Assembly: GCA_002104985.1 (NCBI GenBank)
Contig: MCGO01000026.1
Coordinates: 372,001 to 436,000 of the forward strand
DNA: 64,000 nucleotides
From: Rhizoclosmatium globosum
Lineage: Eukaryota > Chytridiomycota > Chytridiomycetes > Chytridiales > Chytriomycetaceae
Reading direction: 5' to 3'
The translations under genes were made by a program, and so were the position numbers. Under the pieces are notes generated by a model. That model had not been told where the DNA came from and searched no databases. It saw only the letters and a list, made by a program, of their open reading frames with translations. Below, in pieces: positions 14,338 through 27,172 of this stretch (the stretch's first letter is position 1; every line of letters begins with the position of its first letter).

Positions 14338-17300
14338 TTACTGAGCAACGTATGAAAGAATATCTGTTTCTCGATGAAGTCCCAACATACTATCAGTCAA
14401 AGAATCCATACGTCCAAGATCTTCATGTATGCCTGAAGTTCGATCCAATCCTCCTCCTACATGACGTAATTTCCACGCAATTAATGTCCTGTTCGTCATT
14501 AAACTCCATTCCCGACCAGCCCATACAAGAAACAATCCTTTCTCCGGGTTGACGATTCTTACGGCGCGTGATTCAGTTTTCCTTTCATTCGCAAGATCTC
14601 TAGGTGGTGCAGCGTAGAACACACTTCCATGTCTTTCCGATTGAACAATTAAGCTCCCAGCACGTGCTCGTGCAGCTGCCATCGCAACAGCAGCAATATT
14701 AGTTTGGACTTGAGGCCGTTCAATACGACGGTTTGTAAGAATTAACATGTCAAGCAAGACAGTGTTATCGTCAACATCAAAAATTGAAAGGTTTCCTGTA
14801 CATGACAACGAACGTTGTTTTTTTTGTTTGTTTTTTTTGGTGAGCTTTGGTTGTTAGATACTTAACACACGTACCTTCACTTGAAAAGCCAAGAACGAGT
14901 TGTACCTCTGCACGAGACTTACAAAATGCACTTGCGATTTCAAAGTTGTGAGTACGAGATGGGTTAACAGAAGTTAGCTGGGTTCGTGATTCTGGGTCTG
15001 ACAGTTGTATGAGGTTTGGAATAACCCCGTCAATAGATCCCCCATCATTCAAAGTATATATACGAATAGTTCCATCTGGACATGTTATGAGGAGCTGATC
15101 CTTTGACAGATTGTCGTTGGAAAATATTGACATTGATGAAATCTGGAATAGATGTGTCAGAAATTTATGTCAAAACCACTGTGTAATTGTTCGTAACTGG
15201 CACACAAACGTATCCTCCTTCTGCCTTTGATTTGGTTGCTTGTGGTATCGTAATGGATCCAGAATCGTCAACAACGACTGAGCTGATGGTTTCCTCGGCT
15301 TCCCATATTACTTTCAAAAGAGAATCAAGGCTATAGGTCTAACAAGCAAAATTTTGGATTAATACCGTACAATAAAGTACATTCCTGATACGAACGTCTA
15401 TTAAATATGCGACAATTAAGTCTCGGTTTCCTTGTATCTCAGTGAAGAGTTCATTTGATGTGGCAGCCATACTGTTTGTGCTACCAGTGACACCCCCCAT
15501 TAATGACACTTGTCTGGAGAGTGGAGACGGTCCTCGACCGGCCCCTTTCTTTTGTGAAAATAGTTGGGAATTGGACTTTTTCCCACTACCAATGCGAGAT
15601 TGAGGAAGACCAGTCAAGGAACCGTAAAGATTGGCATTACTTGGAGTTTTCGACTTTTTACCGTTGTTTAAAGCTAAATTCATGGTAGATCCTGTGCGTG
15701 TAAAGTCGCTCATACTCGGGGCTTGTACAATTGCTATATTCGGCTGAGTTCCCTGTGACCCAGATGTGTCTGCCGTTCCAGGTGGAGATGGAGTCACCAC
15801 TACTGATGCACCAGCGGGATGTGGTTTATGACCTGGGGGATGACCTGGTGGATGTGGTTGTATAGGTGGGTTCTTGCGGTTATTTATATCGGTAATAACG
15901 AATGGCGCTGTTATCGAAACCACGCTTCCTGATTTTAACGAGACTAGAATTCGCTTATTGAACTTATCCGAACACATACAGGTGATGACCGTTTCGTCTA
16001 ATCAAGAAAAAAAAACAACAAGTGTGAACAATATGATGACAGAACGAGTTCCTACCTAATTCCAAAGGATTTTCTGCAGTGTTTCCAGCAAATTTTTCGT
16101 TTGTTTTCGAGCTTAGGGGTCGCCCACTCTTGTCCAGATACGTTTCTGTTCCATGTACTCCTTCCAAACCTTGCAAATTGAAAACCGAGAGTTCTCCTTG
16201 TTGTACTTTTCTAGTTCCATGATCTCGTGCAGCACCACTACAGAATTCAACTTTACACTCCCAAATTGGCTTCAGTTCTAATGAATGAGCAATAACATAG
16301 CGATCCGTGGGTGTATGTGATACAACAGAGACAATCGCTTCATGAAATTCTGCGACACACATTGTTTTAACTGGCTGAAGAGAGATTCTTTTTCGTTTCT
16401 TGATGGAATGAGTAACCTGGATTTTCGAGAGACTTCTTTAGCGGTCAGTGGAAACCCAAGAAATTAGTACCTTTTTCAGGTCAGAGATTTCAATTTCAAG
16501 AATTATGGCTTCTCCGAGACTAGTACCAATAAAGAATCCGTGACTTGAAAATGTTGTGGCTTCTGGTTCACTTGGTTGGATAACTGATGTCATTCGAACT
16601 GAAGATCCGTTAATAAAGGTAACGTATCACAGCAAACAAGTGTACCATTTGGTAGCTTTGGTAACGTTGGTAAAGTGGGAGCTTGTATAATCGGAACTGG
16701 GAGACTTGACTCTGATGCTTTATCAGAACTCGGGTTCTTCAAATTTGCAACCGAGTCTTTCAATTTCACATTCGAATCTTTTACATTCATTGTGGATCCC
16801 TTCTTTTCAAACTTATTCACACCTATAACAGCCGTTGCTGCCACTCCGAAACCGACTTTCGACCCATGAACGCTGTCTGTCGAATTGACGTCTTTAAGCA
16901 GAGAGGGTACAAGACTTTGAACAGGTGGTGGGCCTTCAGACGGCGGCGGGATGACGCGTTTTGCAGCTTCATATGCTTTGATGACACCAGACACTGTCCC
17001 GACAGGTCCAGTATTTGACGCAATTGAAATAATAGAATTCTTTTTCAAGACCTTATTCTTCATTTTAGCTATAACACTGGTTCTTTGAGGCGCAGTGTTT
17101 CCAGGTGCAACAGAGGGAGTTACAGCCCGATGTGAATCGGATGAAGGGGGGATCAAATCCAAATGGATAATTTCAAGAATTTTTATGGTTCCTTTTTGAT
17201 AACTTGGCTTAGCATGTTGATATTGAGGGGGTGGTTCCTTTCTTGGTGGTTGCTGGGGTTGAGACGAAGTAGTGCATGGAGCTGCCTCAGATCCATCAAC

Positions 17301-18571
17301 AGGAGATTCCACATCAGCAGAAGATTTTTCATCCAAATTAGAAGCAGATTGGTGTTTATCTTGTGTAGGTGAAATTTCTTGTGACCGTCGCGGAGAATCC
17401 GGATCTGTTGGAGCCCCTTTGGAAATTCGCTCCACTGACGCCGACTTCGACACTGAATCGGATATTCCGTCGGATGAAAGTGATTCTTGTCCAGGTGGAG
17501 TTATATTAGGCTCAAGAGCCGTACTTCCTTGATCCTCCCTTCCTTCCCCAGGTTTTGTGTGATCTTTCGGTGTTGGTTGGGTATACTCAATAATTTCTGT
17601 AAATTTGAATTAATGAGGGAAACAAAAGAAATACTTTTACCAATGGCTCCCATTTCTGTGAAGACTGCAAAAATAGTTCCCGCTGCGTCAAGACTCTCAA
17701 TAAAACGAATATTGCCATACGTGCTAAAAAAGTTGTACAGAAACTTCGGACCAGCTTCATGAACTTTAAAGCCAGCATTCCATTCACACAATTTACTTAC
17801 CATGCATACACTCTTGTTTTGCCTTGTAATACTCCTTGGTATTACTAACAGAATCGCGCAATACTTCTTCTCTTTCATTTCGCTCCCTTATCTAAGTTCA
17901 GTAGGAACAGTCAGACTCATTCAGTCAGCATCAAGGATTACTTTATCGAGTTCGGTTTTCTCTTTCAGAGCCCTCACTCCAGCAAGTTCCTTAGTAACCT
18001 AGCAAATTTTGGGCATAGTTTATTTAAAGTTGTTGAAGTAAGGATTCAGTATACCTTTGAAAGAATCTCGTCTGAAGCTCCTCCAACTCCAATCAAGTCT
18101 CCAAGATTCAAACCTATAGGTGCAATCGATTGGCGACCACCATGAGAGGAATTATTTCCGGCTGCGGGTGCAGCAGACGCTTCCAGAGCATATTCATTGA
18201 ATACAGCCAAAGGATTGTTTTGTAATCGTCGAAATTGTTGCGATTCCCTGTACGTCTTTTCCAGAGACTGTTCATCATTCAAGTTAAGAAAATCGCGAAA
18301 TCATATATCTTTAATGAACCTGAATATTTGATTTTGCTTCACTGATTGCTTTCGCGTTTGCTGTGATAATATTGAATATCTGACTTTTATGGGGATCCTG
18401 ATTCAGCGCGAGGTTAGAGCCTGATGCGACACTGGATGAGCTTGCAGCGCGGTTTGCAGCCGTGAGAGTTAGCTCTCGTTGGGGAGCGGTTGGAGTTGGT
18501 TTTGTCTTCTTCATGATGAAATGAGGAAGGGATTTACCAGATTGAAGAGAAAAGGAAGAACTATTTTTCAT
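14338..18571 (-). CDS. Large beta-propeller-like protein with N-terminal coiled coil, family not recognised
   Basis: Many exons on the minus strand join into one long protein I cannot name. The N-terminal part is polar and helical (AISEAKSNIQ, SLEKTYRESQQFRRLQ, VRALKEKTELDK, IRERNEREEVLRD), then FLYNFFSTYGNIRFIES after a 46 bp intron near 17800. A Ser/Pro-rich low-complexity stretch follows (about 17500-16700). The second half has beta-rich repeats like WD40 blades, such as FIGTSLGEAIILEIE, VITCMCSDKFNKRILVSLKS, LLITCPDGTIRIYTL and LVLGFSSEGTGNLSIFDV. An Lgl/tomosyn/Sro7-type propeller is the nearest general resemblance, but this is a guess. The start is not settled: a possible upstream exon or small gene lies at 18575-18880. 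It converges on the PAK gene. Confidence 0.5.
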
Positions 18572-18574
18572 TTA

Positions 18575-18880
18575 TTATACATTACGAAAGAGATTGGTGA
18601 TGCTGTTCTTTGACTTGAACCATTCGATCCTTAACTTAAGGCTTTCCTTCTCCAAACAAGAAGAAGCGCAGAACTGATGAATACAATTAAGTTGAAGACC
18701 TTCATGATACAATTGCAGTTGGAGTGTTGATATCATTGTATGTTTCATCAGTACCATCTCAGTTTCAGAAAGTGCCCTCACCTCAAAGATGAGGAAGCCA
18801 GAACCATCCGCATCAACCACGGAATGTTTGGGATCGGGGTGGATGCCAAAGCCTGGCTCTTGACCGATTGGGTTGGTCAT
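18575..18880 (-). CDS. Small ORF or first exon upstream of the propeller-like gene
   Basis: An ATG with good context (CAGAACCATGACC) opens a 101-codon frame that begins MTNPIGQEPGFGIHPDP and ends FKSKNSITNLFRNV. A possible donor (GAG|GTGAGG near 18774) follows the first 33 codons, so this may be the first exon of the gene at 14338-18571, whose first downstream ATG is only 3 bases beyond this stop. I could not find a join that keeps frame. No family is recognised. Confidence 0.3.
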   Translation of the reverse strand: MTNPIGQEPGFGIHPDPKHSVVDADGSGFLIFEVRALSETEMVLMKHTMISTLQLQLYHEGLQLNCIHQFCASSCLEKESLKLRIEWFKSKNSITNLFRNV

Positions 18881-18994
18881 TGGTTCTGAAGTTACTTTCT
18901 TTCTTCTGTTTTTGTTTTCAAAAAAAACCACTTTAATCACAGGAGAGAAAGGAAAGAAAGAAACGAGAAAAAATTGATAAGTAAGGGATGTGAC

Positions 18995-21245
18995 TTATTC
19001 CAGTCTAATGCTCTGAACACTAGCCTGGAAGGAGAAGCCTTCAAACTTCTCCTGAAAGGTTGCACTTAATGGCATACTGTTGTTTGGCAAACTGTCGGGG
19101 GGTAAATCAGTGAACATTGGGTCAAAGTTGGTCGTGTCAGTTTCGCTGTCAACTTGAGGCTTGAATGGAGGCATGAGTTGCTTCTTTTCCAAGCAAATCC
19201 AGTCAACGCTTGCAAGGTATGGGTGTTGCTTGATATCGGCTGCATCGTTAGGACCTGATCCAAGACGAGTTTCAGGGTTACGATCAAGCAGCTGGAATAC
19301 ACATCAGCATATTATACCCACAAAGATTTTTTATCACTTACAGCGCGAACAAATCCTTCAGCCTCTTTCGAGAAGCTAACAGGGAATAACAGCTGGTTGT
19401 GGAGAATCTTTTTGTACATCAGGTTCATGTTTTCACTGTAGTAAGGAGGCAGCCCGGTAACCATCTCGTAAAAGAGGATTCCTAGAGCCCACCAATCAAC
19501 ACTCATGCCATATTGCTCTCCTTTAACGATTTCTGGAGCCAAATACGCCGCAGTTCCACAGAAGGTTCCTGTAGTATCCCCAAGACCCATGTTTTCTTTA
19601 CACAGTCCGAAATCAGCCAACACAACGTGTCCGTTACTGTCGAAAAGAACGTTCTACGATAGTGACATTGAGTTGGAAAAATCATTGCCCAGAATAATGA
19701 ATAATAGTACCTCAGGCTTCAAATCTCTGTAAATGATCTTGTTCTTATGCAAAAACTCCAACGCACAGATCAATTCACAGGAATAAAACTTGGCTTGTTC
19801 TTCAGTGAAGACAGTTTCGCGTTGCAAGTGGTAAAACAATTCGCCTCCATTCATGTAATCCATCAAGAAGTAAAGCTTCTCTGGAGTCTGGAAGGAGAAT
19901 CTCATACCAACACAGAATGGGTTGGATGTACACAAAATCAAGACGTTTCGTTCACTGAGAGTGTGAACGACTTCTTGGCGTTGAATAATGTGTTTCTTTG
20001 AAATACTCTTCATAGCATACACTCGACCTTAAAGGACGAACGTAAATATAAAATATAATGAAAGAAAAGAATATATACCGGTGTTGTTCTTCTTGACCAT
20101 GACTACTTTTCCAAAACTTCCCTTTCCAACCACTCGAAGAGTTGTGAAATCGTCAGGACTCAGAGACGTGACTTCCATAGACTTAAACATGAGCTGAATG
20201 CGAACGTCTCCGTACACAGGTTCCTTCCACTGTCTTGGCATGAGTCTAAAAAAGTGAGAGTTATTAGTCAGAGTACAAACATGGGATGATCCACGAATCA
20301 ATTAATACTCACTTGAACCAGTGATCATACACCTTTCCGTTATTGACCATGGGTGGTCTGATTTTGAGCATTCCCAAGAATACTTCTTTGGTACCATCGC
20401 TACGATCCCAAATCGAAATTGTGACTTCCGAGTCCGCTTGGAAGATATCACTACGCTTCCCTTAATATACATAAACAGAAACTTCCAAGTACACATACAA
20501 CGAAGCTTCATGTTTCCAGACGGGAGACATCCAACATCCATGAGTTTCGTCGATTCGGGTATCATCTAGATAACATAAAATTGAGAAGTCAGATACATCA
20601 ACACCACCACGATTTCGATTCAGGAGCTAAAACTAACCTCCGCTCAAATACTGACTCTCTTCTTTAATCGCAAGGCGGACAGCTTCGGGGCTATTAAAAA
20701 ATAAGGATATCAGTAATCAGCTCCTCTCCAGTGCCGACGGAAGTATTAGGAAGTCGCTAGATGGTAAGATTGACGTATTGGAAAAGGTCTGGCATGATCC
20801 AGTGTGGGATCTCACTGATAAGGGAAGATTGCATGGCAACCTCCGAATGACCGAGATTCAATGTACCAAGAAGCTGCTCACAGCGGCCTCAGACAGGACA
20901 CCAATTCGCTGATCCGATGCGCATTAAAGCGCTTGCAGGTTGCAGGTAGAGAAGCGGGTTGGACAGCGCATTCATTGGGGTACCGCAGCAACACCCACAA
21001 CCCAACGCAAGCAATAAGAAGCAGACAGCATACCTGAGGATATTTGTGCTCAAGGCCTCTCTCGTCACAAACTCGTTCTTGTCAAACTGAACAACACAGT
21101 AGGGTTTCTTGCTCTTTGGATGCCAGTCCTCGTGCGATGGATTCGGGGTCCACAGATTGCGGGCCTCGATGATCTTAATGTACAGTCGTCCCTTGCTCGG
21201 AAGAAGGTCCCAGTTCGGCGTCTGTGTGTCTTCAGCATCAACCAT
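18995..21245 (-). CDS. C2-domain AGC protein kinase, copy 1 (Sch9/SGK/S6K-like)
   Basis: This is a growth or nutrient-signalling type AGC kinase. The start MVDAEDTQTPNWDLLPSKG leads into a C2-like domain (GRLYIKIIEARNL, KPYCVVQFDKNEFVTREAL, then SEVTISIWDRSDG-type strands after introns). The kinase domain has GKGSFGKVVMVKK, the Lys in YAMKSISKK, YRDLKPE|N across an intron, DFGLCKENM, and the activation loop TGTFCGTAAYLAPE, where the usual Pro after GT is Ala. The AGC tail includes TNFDPMFTDLP and a hydrophobic motif FEGFSF, with Ser as the probable TORC-type phosphosite. One intron (about 20694-21031) is about 338 bp, far longer than its neighbours. It is head to head with a paralogue starting at 21313. 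Confidence 0.87.
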
Positions 21246-21312
21246 TTTGGTGGTTTGGTTTGTTTTGGGCCACTTTCTTTCTCCCTTTGCCTCCCACCCA
21301 CACAAACATTAA
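21246..21312. promoter_or_regulatory. 67 bp bidirectional promoter between the two AGC kinases
   Basis: Only 67 bp separate the two start codons (minus ATG ending at 21245, plus ATG at 21313). The stretch is pyrimidine-rich on the plus strand and has no TATA box. The two genes must share this region or place promoter elements inside each other's coding sequence. Confidence 0.6.
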
Positions 21313-23484
21313 ATGTCTTCTTCTGAAATGGACGTTGATGCGAACTTGACGGCACCACAGACAAACAATTGGGACTTGCTTCCGAGCAAGGGAAGGCTGT
21401 ACATTAAGATTGTGGAATCAAGGAACTTGTTTGCTCCATCGGCAACACGGCCCTGGAAGCCTTACTGTGTCGTGGACTTTGAAAAGAACGAGTTCATCAC
21501 TCGCGAAGCCTTGCAGACAACAGTGTTAGGGTACGTGGTGCTCTGTCTGCCTCCCCCTGTGATCTGATCTGGTCGTGGTGGATGCCTTCCTTGATCGTAC
21601 TCGATACCTCGTTACTCAAGCATCTTTATTGAATAGGCCCGAAGAGGCTGCCAAAGCTGCTGACGAAGCTCTTTTGAGTTATGGTAGTGTCCTTCAATCT
21701 GTTAATTTCACATCTTTCTCACTCAAACCCCCAATCCGTGAAACAAAGGCCTTGAATATATCCAAGCGGGAGGATCCGATGAGTCTGGATGTTGGCTTTG
21801 CCCCGTGTGGAAACACGAAGCTTCATTGTACGTTTTATTTCCGCTTACATCAGCAACAGCAACAAACGTTTCTCCAACCTCATTCATTCTATTCCTTCCA
21901 GTGACGTAGCGCGATCGGACTCGGAAGTGACGATATCGGTGTGGGATCGTAATGACGGTCCAGGAGGCGAAGTCTTCTTAGGAATGCTCAAAATAGTCAC
22001 CCCAAACATTCATGGGAAAGTGTATGACCACTGGTTCAGGTAATGAATCCAATGCACGTAATATCAACAGACTATACTGACGCGGTCTGCTGCAAAGACT
22101 GATGCCCCGGCAATGGTCCGAGAAAATCCGTGGTGATATAAGAATTCAACTCATGTACAAACTTGTGGAGGTTTGTGATACTTTGGTCGACATCAAGTAC
22201 ATATTCTGACCATCAAAACTACAGAAAAAGTCATTGGTTGCTGATGATTTCGCAGTTCTGACGCTCGTTGGAAGGGGAACATTCGGAAAAGTGATGCTTG
22301 TCAGGAAAAAAGATACTGGTACGACTTTGAGACAGATTATTATTCTACACAATTCAACTCAATGATTTCATGTTCACATTCCCCTATCAGGTCGCGTGTA
22401 TGCCATGAAAGTGTTACCCAAAAAGGATATCGTGAGGCGTCAAGAAATCGTTCATACTATGGCAGAACGCAGTGTTTTAATTGCAGCCATTAAATCTCCT
22501 TTCCTCGTCAGTCTCAAGTTTTCGTTTCAGACCCCAGAGAAATTATATCTCGTCTTGGACTATCTGAATGGCGGGGAGCTCTTTTATCATTTACAAAAAG
22601 AAGGTACCTTTTCTGAAGAACTCTCCAAATTCTACACGGCTGAAATTGCGTGTGGAATTGAATTCCTTCATCGCCATGGCGTCATTTATCGGGACTTGAA
22701 ACCAGAGGTATGTGTGATCGAGTCGTTGCATCCAACCGTATTTCATTTGACTCATATTTTTTAATTTCCCTGCAGAATGTTCTTTTGGATTGTAATGGAC
22801 ATGTTGTTCTGGCTGACTTTGGTCTTAGCAAATTGAATATGGGATACGGACAAGTAACCAACACATTCTGTGGCACTCCTGCCTACCTTGCTCCTGAAAT
22901 CATTATCGGAGAAGGATATACCAATGCCATTGACTGGTGGGCGCTCGGTGTCCTCTTTTACGAAATGATTACGGGACTTCCGCCGTTCTTCAGTGATGAG
23001 AACGTCAATTTGATGTATAGAAAGATTCTGCACAATCAACTGCTATTCCCAATTGGATTTTCAAGAGAAGCGGAGGGGCTTGTTCGAGGGGTGCGTTGTT
23101 TTGAAATACCTTGTAGGTGATTATAACACTCACACACAACCCACTCTCTCCGCATTGCAGCTTGTAGAACGCGATCCAAAACTGCGTCTTGGAGCCGGAC
23201 CAACTGACGCGCTTGAAATCAAACAACACCCCTATTTCTCCAACATTGATTGGCCCCGTCTTGAAAAGAAACAAATCATGCCACCCTTCAAACCTGTCGT
23301 TGAATCCGAAACCGATACAACAAACTTTGACCCCGTTTTCACGATTGAAATGCCTGCAGACTCGCTCCCTAATAATTCGCAACCTTTGAGCACTTTTACC
23401 CAAGACTATTTCCAGGGCTTCACATTTAATCATGAGAGCGCTTTTACAAACAGCAGTATGAGGAGTATTCGGTTGGAGGAATGA
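21313..23484 (+). CDS. C2-domain AGC protein kinase, copy 2 (Sch9/SGK/S6K-like)
   Basis: This is a paralogue of the gene at 18995-21245. The N-terminus shares NWDLLPSKGRLYIKI and KPYCVVDFEKNEF (C2-like), and SEVTISVWDRNDGPGGE follows in a later exon. The kinase domain has GRGTFGKVMLVRK, YAMKVLPKKDIVRRQE, YRDLKPE|NVLLD, DFGLSKLNMGYG and the canonical activation loop TNTFCGTPAYLAPE. The C-terminal tail has TNFDPVFTIEMP and the hydrophobic motif FQGFTF, here with Thr. Intron positions in the kinase domain match copy 1 (for example inside YRDLKPE|N), while exons in the C2 region have diverged. All catalytic residues are intact, so both copies look active. Sch9, SCK1 or an SGK/Ypk-like role cannot be separated by eye. 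Confidence 0.87.
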
Positions 23485-23564
23485 TAATGTAATACAGTAG
23501 AAAAAAAAACGAAGTAAAGATCAATATTCTCTCAATCACAAATATTACAAGCAGAAAAGGAAAA

Positions 23565-26445
23565 TTAAACAGCTCCATCAAGACGTTGACGCAATGCAGC
23601 CAACTCTTTCTCTTTTGCTTCGTTTGATGCCATCAATTCCTCAATCGCAGACACAGCCTTCTCCTGTACAACCTTGAAATGCGCTTCCAGCTGTTCACTC
23701 TCCTCTACTTCCTTCATTAATTTCGTAATCTTCTTGGTATATTCCTTCTGCTCTTTTTGCATCTATTGAACATAAATTCAATAAGATGTTGATTGACTAA
23801 ACATGACTCTCACCTCACACTTCATGATGTCGTTGTCCAACTTCAACAATTTCACATTCGCAATCGCGTTTTCAGCTTGCTTGAGGGTCAAGATGGTCAA
23901 GTCAGTTTGACATTCCATTTCCTCACGAGGTCCAACAACCTGTATTGAAAAAAATATATTTAGCATACTCTTGAAAGGCAGTGATGAGCCAATTCAAACC
24001 TCATTCTGCTTCCGCAAAAGCTAAGACATAAAAAACTGTCAGAATCAAACCACATAACATTGGAAAAAACAAACCTTCTCCTTCTCCTCCCGACAAGCAC
24101 GATATCCATCAACAACCTCCTTCAACTTCTTCTCCTTCCTCTCCAACATATTCATCAACCCTCTATTCTTCGCCTCCAAAGCTTCCACCTGCGAATACAA
24201 CGCTCCCAACCTCTCCTTCTGCCCCTTCACCTCCCGCTCCAATTCATCCACATCCACTTCAGACCGGCTCTTCTTCCCCCTCCCAACGTCCTCTTCCTCG
24301 CTCTGCAATAAATCAATCATGTCATACGCTTCCTTGACTTCAGCACGTAACATGTCAAGTTCAATCACGCGCGCTCGCATGGTGACGGCGCTTTGGTCGC
24401 GCTCGCGGTGTAGGTCTTCGATGGTTTGGTGTGCGGCTGTTGTGAGGGATTGTTGCTCGTGGAGGGAGGATTCGAGGGTGGAAAGGGTTTCGAGGCTGGT
24501 GGCGAGGTGTTGCTTGAGGGTGTCGATTTGAGCGTGGAGAGCTTCGGCGGATTCTTGTGGGGTCATGGGGTCGCTGGAGGGGGGAGGGGCTGGGAAAGGG
24601 GTTGGGGGAGATTGGTGGGTGGATTCGGCGAGGGTTGTGACGAGTTGGTTTACACGTGTTGTGATGGCTGTAAGATGCGTTTGAAGGAGAAGGGTGTTTG
24701 TTTCGTGGGCCTCGGTTGTGATTTCCAAGGTTTGCTGAAGTTCCATTGATGAGGTTTGGAGGAGGTTGTATGATTCGGTGAGGGATGCCAAATGAGTTTC
24801 CAGTGTTTCCGCATGTTTTGCAGAGTGGTGTAGGAGAGTGGTGATTTCGGATTCGAGGTCCGTGAAGTTAGCTCCTATGGATTCTGAGTCTAAGGAACCA
24901 AAAGATGCCTTCACTTCTTGGATTATGTTGCACTGAATAGCAACGTCGCATGTTTCCACTGACGCAGTAGAAGCCGCATCAGAAAAGGCTGTCTCAAAAA
25001 CTCCCACGGAAACTTCCCCTACAGTTTGAACACCCACATCCAGCATTTCCACACCAACTCTCCGATATTGCTCCACCTCCATAAACTCCACCTCCTCTTG
25101 TCCAACAGCAGCCCTCAAAATCTCACCAACAACAACCTCCCTCTCATCAACAACACGCAACACTTTACTGACACCCTCCAAAACACGACGCCGCATTTCA
25201 ACCGCCCTCCCTTCCGCCTCCGCAAGACGCAACGTCATTTCCGAAATCCGATGCCTCTGATTCTCAACAACACCCTTCACCTGGCCCAACTGGATACGCA
25301 AGCTCGCAGACTCGGAACGAACAGTCGTAGCTTCCGCGCGCAGAGCCGCAGCCTCCGTCCGAAGCACAGCAGTCTCAGCGTCCAACGAGTTGATGTGTGT
25401 CGTCTGCTTTTGAATCTGCGTTTCGTAACATGAAACGGATTCCAGTAGGTTTTGGATTTGTACTTGTTTGGCAGAGACAAGGGCACGGAGGGATGAAATT
25501 TGGTGGTCGTGGTCTTCTGTGGAGGTGGAAGGGGTTTCTGCGGCGATGAGCTTCTGTTTTGTGACGGCAAGGTCCTTGTGGAGTTGAGTTGTGGTGTGTG
25601 TTGCTGATTGGAGCTGGGATTGAAGAGATGTGTTTTGGGATTGGAGGTCCGTGTTTTGGGAGAGGAGAGATTGGTATTGGGCGTGAAGGGATTTGTTTTG
25701 GTCTTGGAGGGATTTGTTTGCTAATAAAAGGATTTGTTCGCGGTCTGTTTGAGGGATTTGTGATTGTGGGGACACGAAGGTGAATGCAGAGGAGGAGGGA
25801 GCAGTTGTTTGTTGGTCCTGGGCGACGTCAAAACCGACTTTTGAGCGTTTCGCATTTGGAGCGACTTGGGCAGCAGTTGGCACTTGTAGGGCCAGTTGCT
25901 GAGGCGGGTCGTTCTGTTGTTCAAGTGGGAATCAAAAACAAAGGTTGGTGAAGGTGATGGTTCTGCCAAACAAACCTGGCGCTCAACTGGCTGTGTCTGC
26001 GACTGCGACTGCGACTGCGACAGAGAGCGTTTGAATGCAGCGGGCGGCTTTTGCTGCGGAGGCTGCGTTGTTAGGATTGGGAGTTGTGGGTGGGTGTAGT
26101 TGGGTGAAAGTAAGTACCTTCTGGTCCTTCGGGTCCTTTGTATCTTTTGTGTCCTTTGCCAGTGGAGCGGCAGTTGCTCCATTCACGCGTAGTTTGTTTG
26201 AAAGAGCAGGAGGCCGCTGGAAAGAAGAGGCGAGGGGAGAGTGAGGTGAGTAAGGTGGGTTAGAGGCGAGTGAGGGTGGGTACCGTTTGTTGTCCCTGCG
26301 AAACAACCGCTTTAGCCGCCCCCTTTGCCGCATCCTGTCCACTCTGTGTTTGTGTTTGTGTTTGTGTTTGTGTTTGTGCACTACGCTGCTCGCGCCAGAG
26401 TGCGAGACGCTGTGCCATCGTCAGGGCGTCTGTGTTTTCCGCCAT
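23565..26445 (-). CDS. Long coiled-coil protein, function unknown
   Basis: The start MAENTDALTMAQRLALWREQ is followed by a Gln-Thr hexanucleotide repeat, then a Pro/Thr/Gln-rich leader in short exons (about 26445-25900). A possible basic nuclear signal NAKRSKVGFD follows. Most of the protein is heptad-rich coiled coil: SLQDQNKSLHAQYQSLL, TDLQSQNTSLQSQLQ, LRTEAAALRAEATTVR, and near the end CREEKEKV, LKQAENAIANVKLLKL and EYTKKITKLMKEVEESEQ. The last exons (about 24020-23565) are short and separated by introns of about 55 bp. Such proteins are often structural parts of spindle poles, basal bodies or Golgi tethers, but I see no motif that decides. It is divergent from importin alpha. Confidence 0.75.
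26345..26378. repeat. Hexanucleotide microsatellite (TGTGTT)n in coding sequence
   Basis: Almost six copies of TGTGTT lie in the first exon of the coiled-coil gene and encode an alternating Gln-Thr run. The unit keeps frame, so length changes would add or remove QT pairs. Confidence 0.9.
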
Positions 26446-27172
26446 TTGTCCGATTCCAACAAATAAAATAAAAGGAGAAGGAGGAACAGCTTTTGCCTAT
26501 AACCAATGAATCAACTTTTGTCGATGATTGTACTCTTACGGCTTGATCCGCAAGGCTCACTCAGCGAATGTTCGTTATAGTTTGAATAGAATCATACTAC
26601 TGTACACTACATTATCAATCGCGATCTTTAATGCTCTCCTGACAGCCACACTGATGCATTCATCGTACTAATATCTTTCTTCTTCATACGTGATGAAACT
26701 GGCCTCTTTCCTTGAAGGGTTATTATAAATAAGAGCGTGCCGATTCACCAGTCGATTCACTATTTCTTCAAGAGCTGATCACTAGGAATACGTATTGAAT
26801 TGAAGGAGGAGAAAGAAATACTCCTTCTATTTTACAAAAGCTGTATGTGTGTATGTGTCAAGCAGCTTGGGCCCAGCTTGGCTCGGACCATCAAGGCGCG
26901 TCCGGACAAAGAAAGTGAAGGTTAAAAGGGCAGGTGCTTGGGGTGTTCTGAAATTTTCCTTCACACAACCAACCACTTTTTTTTTGTTTTGGGTATCAAG
27001 TGAGTAGCCGCCCCCCTCTGCCTTCCCGACCAACCCTCGTGTTCCCGAGACACACGCACACTCACACCCGCACTGGATGCATGCATTCTAAGCCATTCAA
27101 CGTTAACGTTCTTTCTAGGCTCAAAGCAAACCGTTTTTCGAACCCAAAATACTCTCTTCAAACAGTGCCATT
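26446..27172. other. 727 bp intergenic region, coiled-coil gene / importin alpha
   Basis: This region separates two divergent genes. A TATA-like TTATAAATA lies near 26723, too far from the importin start to be a simple TATA unless the 5' leader is long or spliced. I see no further gene or RNA. Confidence 0.5.

Noticed and set aside
24060..25570. Several Leu/Thr/His-rich plus-strand ORFs in the coiled-coil gene
   Set aside because: They are antisense of heptad-repeat codons and lack homology blocks.
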